Shown here: in pieces, positions 10,851-19,764 of the stretch
How positions within the stretch are numbered: position 1 is the stretch's first letter
How the letters are laid out: the number at the start of each line of letters is the position of its first letter
Origin: Peptacetobacter hiranonis
GTDB taxonomy: Bacteria > Bacillota > Clostridia > Peptostreptococcales > Peptostreptococcaceae
DNA length: 64,000 bases
NCBI RefSeq assembly: GCF_008151785.1
Contig: NZ_CP036523.1
Span: 124,001-188,000, forward strand
Direction of reading: 5' to 3'
The notes under the pieces: generated by a model
Database searches by the model: none
The model's input: the letters and a program-made list of their open reading frames with translations, nothing else
Told to the model about the DNA's origin: nothing
Made by a program: the position numbers and the translations under genes

Positions 10851-11957
10851 TTAATTTCCTCCATTCTCCGTTTTAACTACTTTTCCATTATCTATATAAA
10901 AAACTGTAGTATTATTCATATCCAGTACGTTTTTATGTAGATACTCAGCAGTTGTAATAAACATTTGAACATCTTTTAGATTGTCGACCAAAAGCTTTTG
11001 TCTTTTTTCATCGAGCTCACTAAAAACATCGTCCAAAATTAGAAGCGGATATTCTCCAACTTCTCTATTTATAAGTTCTATTTCAGATAATTTCAACGAT
11101 ATAGACGCTGTCCTCTGCTGCCCTTGAGAGCCATAAAGTCTAACATCCAAACCATTTATCTGGATTAAAATATCGTCCTTATGAATCCCATATCCACTGA
11201 TTCTCATATCTAAATCGTGCTTTCTCTTATCCTTTAAAATATTGATAAACTTATCTTTTACACTAGATTCATCATTTATCTGAATCTGGCTTTTATAAAT
11301 AACATTTAAATCCTCTTTATTATCAGTCAATCTAGCATGCATATCTTTTGAAATCTCAGCAATTCTTTCAATAAATTTTTTCCTAAACATAAAAATCTTA
11401 CTTCCGTAATCTGCCAAACTTTCATCGTATACATCCAAAAGATTTAAATCAGGATTCATATTTTTCAAAAGCTTGTTTCTATTCGCCAAAATTTTGTTAT
11501 AACCAGTCAAAAGACCATAGTAGCCAGGTACAATCTGACTTATTTCCCTATCTATAAAGCTTCTTCTTATTTTAGGACCGTCTTTGACTAGCCTTAAATC
11601 TTCAGGCGAAAAAATAACGACATTTATATTTCCTAAAAGCTCAGCTAATTTTACGATAGGTATTTTATTTACCTTTATTCCCTTTTTAGCCTTACTTATA
11701 GCTATTTCAACCATTCCATTTCTTCCATTCTTTTCATAACCACCCCCGACATAAAGATTTTCTGTATTAAACTTAATAAGTTCTCTATCTCTATTCGTTC
11801 TAAATGATTTTCCAAATGCGAGTAAATATATGGATTCAGCTATATTTGTTTTTCCTTGACCATTAGATCCAAGTAATAAATTTATTCTATCGTTAAATTC
11901 TATATATAGCTTGTCGTAATTTCTATAATTAACCAATTGAAGATTTTTTAGTTTCAC
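10851..11957 (-). CDS. recF: DNA replication/repair ATPase RecF
   Basis: 368 residues, SMC-like ABC ATPase that loads RecA at gaps and stalled forks. Walker A is GSNGQGKTN near residue 30-40, the ABC signature is GSQGQQRTAS, and Walker B is LLILDDVFSELD. It lies 12 bases after rlbA and abuts gyrB, the common Gram-positive origin order. Length matches the family. Confidence 0.96.
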   Translation of the reverse strand: MKLKNLQLVNYRNYDKLYIEFNDRINLLLGSNGQGKTNIAESIYLLAFGKSFRTNRDRELIKFNTENLYVGGGYEKNGRNGMVEIAISKAKKGIKVNKIPIVKLAELLGNINVVIFSPEDLRLVKDGPKIRRSFIDREISQIVPGYYGLLTGYNKILANRNKLLKNMNPDLNLLDVYDESLADYGSKIFMFRKKFIERIAEISKDMHARLTDNKEDLNVIYKSQIQINDESSVKDKFINILKDKRKHDLDMRISGYGIHKDDILIQINGLDVRLYGSQGQQRTASISLKLSEIELINREVGEYPLLILDDVFSELDEKRQKLLVDNLKDVQMFITTAEYLHKNVLDMNNTTVFYIDNGKVVKTENGGN

Positions 11958-11969
11958 AAAAACTCTCCT

Positions 11970-12182
11970 CTATTCTGCTACAACTTTTATCATTTCGCCT
12001 TCAACTTCAATTATATCTCCGTCAAAAAGCTTTTTACCTCTTCTTGTTTCAACTTCTCCATTAACTTTTACAAGCTCTTCTGCTATAAGAAATTTAGCAT
12101 GTCCTCCTGTAGAGGCTATGTCTGCTAATTTTAGAGCTTGATCAAGTTTTATGTATTCAGAATCTATTTTGATTTCTATCAT
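11970..12182 (-). CDS. rlbA: S4-domain RNA-binding protein RlbA/YaaA
   Basis: 70-residue S4-like RNA-binding protein: the core IKLDQALKLADIASTGG and VNGEVETRRGKKL segments fit the S4 fold. In Firmicutes this gene lies between dnaN and recF, as here. It has a strong AAAGGAGGA ribosome site. A terminator lies between dnaN and this gene, so the rlbA-recF-gyrB-gyrA run probably has its own promoter in the 278-base gap 12183-12460. I could not assign that promoter with confidence. Confidence 0.85.
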   Translation of the reverse strand: MIEIKIDSEYIKLDQALKLADIASTGGHAKFLIAEELVKVNGEVETRRGKKLFDGDIIEVEGEMIKVVAE

Positions 12183-12396
12183 ACTCGATCCTCCTTTAAA
12201 AAATATAAACGGTAAATCATAAGATACCTAATTATATAATTATACCATATTTTTAAAAATTAAGCACTATAAGACAAAATACCCTATATGCTTATATATA
12301 TGCCTTTATATTCGATTTGATAGCCTTATAATTATATTTTTATGTGCTACCTCAAGCCTGTTAAATACAAAACATACGTTCTTTAATTTTTTAAAA

Positions 12397-12437
12397 TAAA
12401 AGCAGCTGAAATAAATTAAATTATCAGCTGCTTTTTA
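12397..12437 (-). terminator. Terminator after dnaN
   Basis: AGCAGCTGA (12401-12409) pairs with TCAGCTGCT (12424-12432). On the minus strand the hairpin is followed by T-rich sequence (plus-strand A's 12394-12400). It ends the dnaA-dnaN transcript. Confidence 0.75.
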
Positions 12438-12460
12438 TAAACTTTGTAAAATTTTATTTA

Positions 12461-13567
12461 TTACATATTAGAAGACATTCTTACAGGAAGAAGTAAATAA
12501 GTGTAATCTATTTCATCAACTGGTTTTACTATACATGGATTCACATTTGTTGTAAATTCTATATATATTTCTTCACTGTCTATATTTTTAAGCCCTTCCA
12601 TTAAATATCTTGAATTAAATGCTATGTCTAGGTATTCTCCTTCAAGCTCTAATGAAACTTCTTCATAAACATTTCCTCTATCAGTATTTGAAGTTATAAC
12701 CATTGCATCATCTCTTATAGATAATTTTATAAGGTTATTTCTTTCTGACTGAGAAAGAAGAGATGCTCTTTCTATACTGTTTAAAAGTGCTTTTGATTTT
12801 AATTTTATTCTAGAATTATATTCTTTTGGAAGAAGTCTACTATAATCTATAAAATCTCCTTCTAATAATCTAGTTACTACTTTTGTATCTCCTAACATAA
12901 ATACTGCATTTTTTTCAGTAAATCCTACATTTATGCTTCCTTCACCTGTCATTAAACTGTTTATATCAACTAATGTCTTTCCAGGTATTATAACTTTTAT
13001 ATCTTTTGTAAAACTATCTATTGAGCAGCTTCTAACTGCTAGTCTATATCCATCTATAGCAACAAGGCTTGCTTTTCCATTTTCAGCTTCTAAAAGCTCT
13101 CCCATTAATACAGGTTTTGTCTGGTCCTGAGATATAGCAAAAGATGTCTGTTTTATCATATCTTTTAGTAGTTCTTGAGGAATAGAATACATTTCACTTT
13201 CTTCTACATCTGAAAAAGCTGGATATTCTTCTGCTGAATGTCCTTTTATAGTAAATCTTGAGTTTTCACAATAGATATGTACATTATTATTTGCATCAGT
13301 TTCTATCTGTACAAATGAATCAGGTAACTTTCTAACTATATCTCCAAATAGTTTTGCATCAAGTACTATTTTTCCATCTTCTTCTATTTCAGACTGAACA
13401 AAAGTTTCTATTCTTATCTCTGCATCAGATCCAGTAAGTTTTAAAGCACCATTCTCAGTTGATAATAGGATACCTTTTAATAGCTCTATTGTCGTTCTAC
13501 TATTTATAGCTTTTTGAACTATACTTATCTTTTGAGATAAAATTTTCTGATTGCATATAAGTTTCAT
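12461..13567 (-). CDS. dnaN: DNA polymerase III beta sliding clamp
   Basis: 368 residues with the three repeated clamp folds and the family C-terminus LLLPVRMSSNM. It forms the dimeric ring that tethers the replicative polymerase and recruits repair proteins. The ATG at 13567 has AAGGAGGAAAAAA directly upstream. Separated from dnaA by 326 bases of origin-type sequence. Confidence 0.96.
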   Translation of the reverse strand: MKLICNQKILSQKISIVQKAINSRTTIELLKGILLSTENGALKLTGSDAEIRIETFVQSEIEEDGKIVLDAKLFGDIVRKLPDSFVQIETDANNNVHIYCENSRFTIKGHSAEEYPAFSDVEESEMYSIPQELLKDMIKQTSFAISQDQTKPVLMGELLEAENGKASLVAIDGYRLAVRSCSIDSFTKDIKVIIPGKTLVDINSLMTGEGSINVGFTEKNAVFMLGDTKVVTRLLEGDFIDYSRLLPKEYNSRIKLKSKALLNSIERASLLSQSERNNLIKLSIRDDAMVITSNTDRGNVYEEVSLELEGEYLDIAFNSRYLMEGLKNIDSEEIYIEFTTNVNPCIVKPVDEIDYTYLLLPVRMSSNM

Positions 13568-13893
13568 TTTTTTCCTCCTTAGTTGTTTTGTGGATATCTT
13601 TTTTATCCTTAAAACTAAATAAATATATAAGAAACTTAGTAGTAATAGTAGTAAGGGGTGTTATTAATGTTGATAATTTGGATATGTGTTTAAATTTCAA
13701 TAAAAACTTCTGTAGATAGTTTGTGAATATCTACCTTGACAACAATGTATTAATTTGTTGATAAATTATGGATAAAAGTTATTAACATTTTATTCTATAT
13801 TTATCAACAAGAATAATGTGAATAGTTTTTATCAACATTAGATATTAAAAGTTTACTATTATCTACTATAATTTATAATTCCGATATTTAAAT
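13568..13893. other. Origin region between dnaA and dnaN (oriC2-like)
   Basis: 326 bases without a gene. DnaA-box-like nonamers: TGTTGATAA at 13756-13764, TTATCAACA at 13801-13809 and at 13829-13837, plus weaker TGTGAATAT/TGTGAATAG at about 13722 and 13818. These are the same TTATCAACA variant that dominates the cluster upstream of dnaA. The stretch is very AT-rich, compatible with a DNA-unwinding element. A short minus-strand reading frame (13500-13700) crosses the dnaN start but shows no coding features. Confidence 0.7.
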
Positions 13894-15243
13894 TTATCCT
13901 TTTAAGTCATTTATTATTTTTTCAACTTTTAATTTTAAATCGATATTTTCTTTTAAGTCTTTGCTTATTTTGTCGCAAGCATGTATTACAGTAGTATGAT
14001 CTCTACCACCAAACTCTTCACCTATTTTTGGAAGAGAAAGGTCTGTTAAATCTCTAGATAAATACATAGCTATTTGTCTAGGATATGCAATGGCTCTGGT
14101 TCTTTTTTTAGAATTGAAATCTTCCATCTTTATATCAAAAACTTCAGCGACTTTTTCTTTAATTCTAACTACATTTATTTCAGATGTATTATAAGATACG
14201 ATTATATCCTTTAATGCTTCAGTTGCAACTTCAAGAGAAACTTTCTTTTTAGTAAGTGAAGAGTATGCCATTACACGAGTAAGTGCACCTTCAAGTTCTC
14301 TTATGTTAGATTTTACATTTTTAGCTATATAATCAGTTACCTCATCAGGAACCTCTGTATTATCCATCTGAGCTTTCTTTCTAAGTATTGCTATTCTAGT
14401 TTCAAAGTCTGGAGGCTGAATATCAGTTATTAAGCCCATTTCGAATCTAGATCTTAATCTTTCTTCTAGTGTAGGTATGTCCTTTGGAGGTCTATCACTA
14501 GAAATTATTATCTGCTTGTTTGCTTCATGAAGAGTATTAAATGTATGGAAGAATTCTTCCTGAGTTCTTTCTTTGCCGGCTATAAACTGAACGTCGTCTA
14601 TTAAAAGAACATCTACATTTCTATATTTGTTTCTAAATTCTTCATTTTTATCATCTTTTATAGAGTTTACAAGCTCGTTTGTAAATTTTTCAGAAGAAAC
14701 ATATACAACCTTTTGAGTGCTATCGGCTTCTAATATATGATGACCTATAGCTTGCATAAGGTGAGTTTTACCAAGTCCAACACCTCCATAAAGGAATAGA
14801 GGGTTGTAAGATTTTGCTGGAGATTCAGCTACTGCAACACATGCAGCGTGGGCAAAACTGTTACTGTTTCCTATGACAAAAGTATCAAAAGTATACTTTG
14901 GATTTAAATTACTTTCATATTTAGTAGGAGCCTTTGGAGATTTTGCTACAGAGCTTTTGGGATTAGAATCAATCTCTTTTAGTATAGAATCCATTTCTTT
15001 TTCATTATCTAAAACTACAATTTTTATATCCCTAGCAGTTACTTCTTTTACAACTCCAGCAAGTATAGAGCTGTATCTGTTGTTTAAAATATCTTTATTA
15101 AAATCGCTGTTAGCACAGATATATAAAGTATCATTGTGCAATAAAAGCGGTTTTACAGTAGCAAAAAATGCTTTAAAGGCTGCAGCTGAAACTTCACCTT
15201 TTAAAATTTGAAGTACTTTTTCCCACAGAGAATTGATGTCCAT
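13894..15243 (-). CDS. dnaA: Chromosomal replication initiator DnaA
   Basis: 449 residues from the ATG at 15243, chosen because GGAGGAT lies 9 bases upstream and the sequence then begins [11 protein letters not shown] like other DnaA proteins; a longer frame to 15294 has no ribosome site. Domain I is about 1-85. The AAA+ domain has Walker [10 protein letters not shown] (about 153-161) and Walker [11 protein letters not shown]. Domain IV has the DNA-binding signature [15 protein letters not shown]. It binds DnaA boxes on both sides of its own gene, melts the origin and recruits the helicase loader. Confidence 0.97.
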   Translation of the reverse strand: MDINSLWEKVLQILKGEVSAAAFKAFFATVKPLLLHNDTLYICANSDFNKDILNNRYSSILAGVVKEVTARDIKIVVLDNEKEMDSILKEIDSNPKSSVAKSPKAPTKYESNLNPKYTFDTFVIGNSNSFAHAACVAVAESPAKSYNPLFLYGGVGLGKTHLMQAIGHHILEADSTQKVVYVSSEKFTNELVNSIKDDKNEEFRNKYRNVDVLLIDDVQFIAGKERTQEEFFHTFNTLHEANKQIIISSDRPPKDIPTLEERLRSRFEMGLITDIQPPDFETRIAILRKKAQMDNTEVPDEVTDYIAKNVKSNIRELEGALTRVMAYSSLTKKKVSLEVATEALKDIIVSYNTSEINVVRIKEKVAEVFDIKMEDFNSKKRTRAIAYPRQIAMYLSRDLTDLSLPKIGEEFGGRDHTTVIHACDKISKDLKENIDLKLKVEKIINDLKG

Positions 15244-15857
15244 ATTTGTATCCTCCAATTTCCGTTGCTTAGTTTTCAACATAATTATCAACAAATTTTA
15301 TGTGGATATTGAAAAAATATAGGTTATGTTGATATAGTTGAAATATTGTTGATAAATGTTATATAAATTAAAAAAAGTAGATGTGAGTAAAAAAATATAA
15401 ACAAATATGTTTATATAGTTATAAAGGTTTTAAACACATCTAAAATATTGAAATAATAACGTTTTATGATGAGTGATTTAAAATTATACACAGATATATC
15501 CACAGACTGTGTATAACTGTTGATATGTTAATAACATTTATCAACATAATTAACAAGTATTATTATAATATCAGAATAACAGGTAAACTTCAATAACTTA
15601 TCCACAATATAAAAGAGTAAAAAAATATAATTTATCAACAAGTTCTTTTTAGAAAAATTTATTTTATATTTTTCTAGAGAAAATGTTTCTAAAAAAAGGG
15701 TTGAAAGCTGTTAGTGTATTTTGGTAATATAAAGGAAACTTTTAAAATATGAGGCAAAATTTTACTTCAATAAAAGATGGAGATTTGTAAGTCAAATGTT
15801 ACATTAAATGAATATATTAATATTGTAAAAATTCTTTAACGTAACTTGAAAAATTCG
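15244..15857. other. oriC: Chromosomal origin oriC upstream of dnaA (DnaA-box cluster)
   Basis: About 600 gene-free bases between divergent dnaA and rpmH. DnaA boxes read: TTATCAACA 15286-15294, TGTGGATAT about 15301, TGTTGATAA about 15347, TTATACACA 15484-15492, ATATCCACA about 15496, TGTGTATAA about 15508, TTATCAACA 15538-15546, TTATCCACA 15598-15606, TTATCAACA 15632-15640. Three match TTATNCACA exactly. The two perfect sites at 15484 and 15508 face each other. With the dnaA-dnaN cluster this makes a bipartite origin. Confidence 0.88.
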
Positions 15858-15886
15858 TTGACAACAACCATTAAAGTAATTATAAT
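15858..15886 (+). promoter_or_regulatory. rpmH promoter
   Basis: TTGACA (15858-15863), 17 bases, TATAAT (15881-15886): a perfect consensus vegetative promoter about 70 bases before the rpmH ribosome site. Confidence 0.85.
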
Positions 15887-15964
15887 AATATGTGTTATGT
15901 TTACTTTGAGGGTAAAAGTATATTTTTTATAAATGGAAATTAATGTGAAAGGCGGTGCTATAGA

Positions 15965-16099
15965 ATGAAAAGAACTTATCAACCAAAGAAAAGACAGAGA
16001 AAAAAAGAACACGGATTCAGAAAAAGAATGAGATCTGCTAACGGAAGAAACGTGTTAAGAAGAAGAAGAGCTAAAGGAAGAAAGAGATTAACTCATTAA
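15965..16099 (+). CDS. rpmH: 50S ribosomal protein L34
   Basis: 44 residues, starting [20 protein letters not shown] and ending [10 protein letters not shown], the standard very basic L34. GAAAGGCGG precedes the ATG. It is first in the rpmH-rnpA-yidD-yidC-jag gene group beside the origin, and is separated from rnpA by a hairpin that probably attenuates downstream transcription. Confidence 0.96.
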   Translation: MKRTYQPKKRQRKKEHGFRKRMRSANGRNVLRRRRAKGRKRLTH

Positions 16100-16103
16100 T
16101 TAA

Positions 16104-16134
16104 AAAAAGGCCGCTTGTAGAGTGGCTTTTTTTG
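16104..16134 (+). terminator. Hairpin with T tract between rpmH and rnpA
   Basis: GCCGCT (16110-16115) pairs with AGTGGC (16121-16126) with one G-T wobble, followed by seven T's. It is likely a partial terminator lowering rnpA expression relative to rpmH. Confidence 0.65.
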
Positions 16135-16174
16135 TAAAATTTATCGAGTTAAACTGTGTTTATTGGAGGAAATT

Positions 16175-16522
16175 ATGGAATTTAATAACACTAAAGGTAT
16201 TAAGAAAGACTACGAATTTAGAAAAATATATAAACACGGTAAATCTTTTGCAAATAAATATTTAGTAGTCTATATATTAAAGAATAAAACTGATCAAACT
16301 AGAATCGGAATTTCTATATCTAAAAAAGTAGGAAATGCGGTAACTAGAAATAGAATCAGAAGACTAATAAAAGAGAGCTATCGATTAAATATCGATGAAA
16401 ATATAAAGAAAGGCTACGACTTAGTATTTATTTCCAGAGTAGCTGCTAAGGATGCAACTTATAAAGATATTGAAAAAGCAATGAATCATTTAATGAGAAA
16501 AAATAAGCTTTTGAATGAATAA
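16175..16522 (+). CDS. rnpA: Ribonuclease P protein component
   Basis: 115 residues from the ATG at 16175, which has GGAGG five bases upstream; an in-frame TTG at 16163 precedes that ribosome site and is rejected. The RNR-type core GNAVTRNRIRRLIKESYR (about residues 51-68) binds the catalytic RNase P RNA. It helps mature tRNA 5' ends. Followed by yidD after 15 bases. Confidence 0.94.
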   Translation: MEFNNTKGIKKDYEFRKIYKHGKSFANKYLVVYILKNKTDQTRIGISISKKVGNAVTRNRIRRLIKESYRLNIDENIKKGYDLVFISRVAAKDATYKDIEKAMNHLMRKNKLLNE

Positions 16523-16537
16523 AGGAGGTCCTATAGA

Positions 16538-16789
16538 TTGGATAAAATAAGGAATTATATAGATAAAATCGGAAAACTTCTTGCAAAAGGATGTATAGTC
16601 TTGGTTAGATTTTATCAGAAATATATATCACCTTTAAAAGGTCCAACATGTAGATTTTATCCTACCTGTTCTCAATACTCTATAGAAGCATTCAAGAAAT
16701 ATGGATTTTTAAAGGGGTTATATTTGACCATAAGAAGAGTTTCGAAGTGTCACCCTTTCCATCCAGGTGGTTACGATCCATTGAAGTAA
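16538..16789 (+). CDS. yidD: Membrane protein insertion efficiency factor YidD
   Basis: 83 residues with the signature [22 protein letters not shown] and [11 protein letters not shown]. It is a peripheral membrane protein that aids YidC-dependent insertion. It starts at TTG (16538) with a strong AAAGGAGGTCC 10 bases before. Sits between rnpA and yidC as usual. Confidence 0.92.
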   Translation: MDKIRNYIDKIGKLLAKGCIVLVRFYQKYISPLKGPTCRFYPTCSQYSIEAFKKYGFLKGLYLTIRRVSKCHPFHPGGYDPLK

Positions 16790-16814
16790 ATCTATTTTGT
16801 AGGAGGTACAAGAA

Positions 16815-17522
16815 GTGACCAACTTAATAGGAAAATTATTTGGAAACATTCTAGGGGCAATATATGGCTTTACAGGAAGTTATGGGGTAGCAATTATACT
16901 ATTCACTTTCTTAGTTAAATTACTATTAATGCCACTTACAATTAAGCAGACTAAATCTACTGTTGCAATGCAGGAGATAACACCAAGAGTTAATGAAATA
17001 CAGGAAAAATACAAAAATAATCCTGAAAGACAGAACAAAGAAATAATGGAACTATATCAGAGAGCAAACATAAACCCTATGGCTGGATGTTTACCTCTAC
17101 TTATACAGTTCCCTATATTAATAGGACTATTTAACCTACTAAAAGATCCAGTAGGTCTAGGAGCATTTGCTAGCCAGGCTGCTTTCAATCAGGCTAATGG
17201 ACAGTTCTTATGGATGCAGAATCTTACAAATCCTGATACTATACTAGCTATATTATCTGGAGCAAGTGCATTTATAATGCAGAAAATAATGACTCCAAAA
17301 GAACAGGTTAATGGCCAGATGAAGATGATGACTTACATGATGGCAGGTTTATCATTCTACTGGGGATTCATATTCCCTGCAGGGCTTACTTTATACTGGA
17401 CAATAAGTAATATATTCGCTATATTACAGCAGGTAATAGTAACAAAACCTCTAAAAGCTAAATTTGAAGCTGATATGAAGGAGGCTAGTAAAAATGGCAA
17501 AAAAAATAAAAATAAAAAGTAA
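16815..17522 (+). CDS. yidC: Membrane protein insertase YidC/OxaA
   Basis: 235 residues, short Gram-positive YidC. About five membrane segments, with the first near 20-42, and a positively charged KQTKSTVAMQ stretch after it. The conserved groove segments (NPMAGCLPLLIQFPILIGL and PAGLTLYWTISN) are present. The tail is lysine-rich. It starts at GTG (16815) after AGGAGGTAC. There is no lipobox, unlike SpoIIIJ-type paralogues. The last 29 bases overlap jag. Confidence 0.93.
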   Translation: MTNLIGKLFGNILGAIYGFTGSYGVAIILFTFLVKLLLMPLTIKQTKSTVAMQEITPRVNEIQEKYKNNPERQNKEIMELYQRANINPMAGCLPLLIQFPILIGLFNLLKDPVGLGAFASQAAFNQANGQFLWMQNLTNPDTILAILSGASAFIMQKIMTPKEQVNGQMKMMTYMMAGLSFYWGFIFPAGLTLYWTISNIFAILQQVIVTKPLKAKFEADMKEASKNGKKNKNKK

Positions 17523-18120
17523 ATCACAGGAAGAAGCTGTAAAAAAAGCCCTTTTAGACCTTAATGTATCAGAGGAAGATATAGAAGTTGTAGAGTTAGA
17601 AGCTCCAAGCAAAGGATTCCTAGGATTTATAGGATCTAAAGAAGGTCTTTATGAAATAACTGTTATAGAAAGAGAAACAGATGTTGCTAAGTCATTTATA
17701 GAAACACTTCTAAAAAATGCAAAAGTAAATGCTGACGTAGAAGTTAAACAGGAAGATAACCTTATAAAAGTAAATATAAAAGGTGATGAAGCGGCTTGTC
17801 TAATAGGTAGAAGAGGAGATACTCTAGATTCTATCCAGTTCTTAACAGGACTAGCTTTAAACAAGATAAACAAAGATTCTCACACTAGAGTACTTGTAGA
17901 CATAGAAAACTACAGAGAAAAAAGAGAAGAATCTTTAATAAGATATGCTAATAAAATGGCTAGAGAAGTAGCTAAAACTAAAAAAACAAAAAAACTTGAC
18001 TATATGAATCCATATGAAAGAAGAATAATACATTCTGCTCTTCAGAACGATAGATATGTTATAACATATAGTGAAGGAACTGATCCATATAGAAGATTAG
18101 TAATAGAATACAAAAGATAG
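17494..18120 (+). CDS. jag: RNA-binding protein Jag/KhpB
   Basis: 208 residues in three parts: Jag_N (about 1-52, with SKGFLGFIG), a KH domain (about 78-140, with LIGRRGDTLDSIQFL) and an R3H domain (about 150-208, with MNPYERRIIHSALQ). KhpB partners KhpA in RNA binding that influences cell elongation and division in Gram-positives. The ATG lies inside the end of yidC, so translation is coupled. Confidence 0.92.
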   Translation: MAKKIKIKSKSQEEAVKKALLDLNVSEEDIEVVELEAPSKGFLGFIGSKEGLYEITVIERETDVAKSFIETLLKNAKVNADVEVKQEDNLIKVNIKGDEAACLIGRRGDTLDSIQFLTGLALNKINKDSHTRVLVDIENYREKREESLIRYANKMAREVAKTKKTKKLDYMNPYERRIIHSALQNDRYVITYSEGTDPYRRLVIEYKR

Positions 18121-18169
18121 TTAAATAATCGCAAAGCGAGAAATTTTTCTGTTTTGGGAAATAAAATTT

Positions 18170-18200
18170 GGCCTCCTATGTTATAGGAGGTTTTATTTTT
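18170..18200 (+). terminator. Terminator after jag
   Basis: CCTCCTAT (18172-18179) and ATAGGAGG (18183-18190) form a perfect 8-bp stem with a GTT loop, followed by a T-rich run. Confidence 0.85.
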
Positions 18201-18208
18201 GGTATAAT
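18200..18208 (+). promoter_or_regulatory. Extended -10 promoter of mnmE
   Basis: TGGTATAAT (TG at 18200-18201, TATAAT at 18203-18208) begins inside the T tract of the jag terminator. No good -35 is visible. The same TGGTATAAT element occurs before walJ (58164-58172) and the minus-strand sRNA candidate (26635-26643). Confidence 0.6.
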
Positions 18209-18247
18209 AGTATATATATTTTTTAAACGTGCAAAGAGGTGATAAAT

Positions 18248-19627
18248 TTGTTTATAGATGATACAATAGCAGCAATTGCAACAGCGCCTGGAGAAGGTGG
18301 AATCGGAATAATAAGAATAAGTGGTCCAAAATCACTAGAAGTTGCTGAAGAAATATTCTTCTCAATGTCTGGAAAGAAAATATCAGAATATCCAGCTAGA
18401 ACATTAATCTTTGGAAATATAAAAGACGGAGATAAAAAAATAGATGAGGTTCTAGTTGCATATATGAAAGGGCCAAACTCTTATACAGCTGAAGATGTTA
18501 TAGAAATAAACTGCCATGGTGGGTTTATTTCTGTAAAAAGAATATTAGAATTAGTACTTTCTAAAGATGTAAGACTTGCAGAAGCTGGAGAATTTACAAA
18601 GAGAGCATTCTTAAATGGAAGAATAGACCTATCTCAGGCAGAAGCGGTAATAGACGTAATAAATGCAAAAACAGATAAGGCACATGAAGTAGCAGAAAAC
18701 CAGCTTGATGGATCTCTATCTAATAGAATAAGAGAATTTAGAGAAAAAGTAACTGAGCTATTAGCACAGGTTGAAGTTGCTATAGACTATCCAGAAGAAG
18801 ACATAGAATTTATAGCATATACTACTCTAGAAGAAAAAACTAGAGAATTAAATAAAGATATTAAAAAATTATATGAAACATCAGAAAGCGGAAAAATATT
18901 TAGAGAAGGTTTAAAAACTGTAATAGTTGGGAAGCCAAATGTTGGTAAATCATCTCTTCTAAACAGTATTCTTGGTGAAAATAGAGCAATCGTAACGGAT
19001 ATACCAGGAACAACTAGAGATGTTATAGAAGAATTTGTAAATATAAAAGGTATACCGCTAAAAATAGTGGATACTGCTGGTATAAGAGAAACAGACGATG
19101 TAGTTGAAAAAATAGGTGTTGAAAAGTCAATGGCATCATTTGATACAGCAGACCTAATAATAATGGTTGTAGACTCTTCATCAGAACTATCTGAGGAAGA
19201 TAGAGAAATATTAGAAAAAGTACAGGGTAAGGAAACTATACTTCTACTTAATAAAACTGACCTACCTCAGGTAATAGACGAAGAAGAAGTTAAAAAATAC
19301 GTAAATGAAGAAAATATAATAAAAATATCAGCGCTTCACAATGAAGGCATAGAAGATGTACACGATAGAATAGAAGCTATGGTTTACAAGGGAGATATAA
19401 AAAGTTCTTCAAATGTTATAATAACAAACTCTAGACATAAAGATGCGCTTTATAGAGCGATGAAATCTGCAGAGGATGCGATGAGAGCAATAGAAGATAG
19501 AATGCCTCTAGATTTTGTAGAAGTTGATTTAAAGAATATATGGGATTATCTTGGATATATAAACGGAGATACAGTAAGTGAAGATTTATTAGACAATATA
19601 TTCCATAATTTCTGTATAGGAAAATAA
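18248..19627 (+). CDS. mnmE: tRNA modification GTPase MnmE
   Basis: 459 residues from the TTG at 18248, placed 7 bases after AGAGGTG; a GTG at 18239 lies within that ribosome site. The N-terminal folate-binding domain begins DDTIAAIATAPGEGG. The GTPase domain has GKPNVGKSS, DIPGTTRD, DTAGIR and NKTD. The C-terminus FCIGK carries the catalytic Cys. With MnmG it makes the cmnm5 modification at wobble U34 of certain tRNAs. Start choice is moderately sure. Confidence 0.94.
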   Translation: MFIDDTIAAIATAPGEGGIGIIRISGPKSLEVAEEIFFSMSGKKISEYPARTLIFGNIKDGDKKIDEVLVAYMKGPNSYTAEDVIEINCHGGFISVKRILELVLSKDVRLAEAGEFTKRAFLNGRIDLSQAEAVIDVINAKTDKAHEVAENQLDGSLSNRIREFREKVTELLAQVEVAIDYPEEDIEFIAYTTLEEKTRELNKDIKKLYETSESGKIFREGLKTVIVGKPNVGKSSLLNSILGENRAIVTDIPGTTRDVIEEFVNIKGIPLKIVDTAGIRETDDVVEKIGVEKSMASFDTADLIIMVVDSSSELSEEDREILEKVQGKETILLLNKTDLPQVIDEEEVKKYVNEENIIKISALHNEGIEDVHDRIEAMVYKGDIKSSSNVIITNSRHKDALYRAMKSAEDAMRAIEDRMPLDFVEVDLKNIWDYLGYINGDTVSEDLLDNIFHNFCIGK

Positions 19628-19764
19628 TTATTATAAACAAATAAAGTAATTAAAAAATACGGGCTAAATTAGTCTTTTATATAAAGGTTTTTCATGGAAC
19701 ATATGTAGAACAAAATGTAATGAAATATTAGGACGTACAAATTATATGAGAAAGGTGGAAAAAG

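Noticed and set aside
13500-13700. Minus-strand 66-residue frame across the dnaN start
   Set aside because: Lies over the origin region and the dnaN ribosome site; Thr/Lys-rich translation without domain features.
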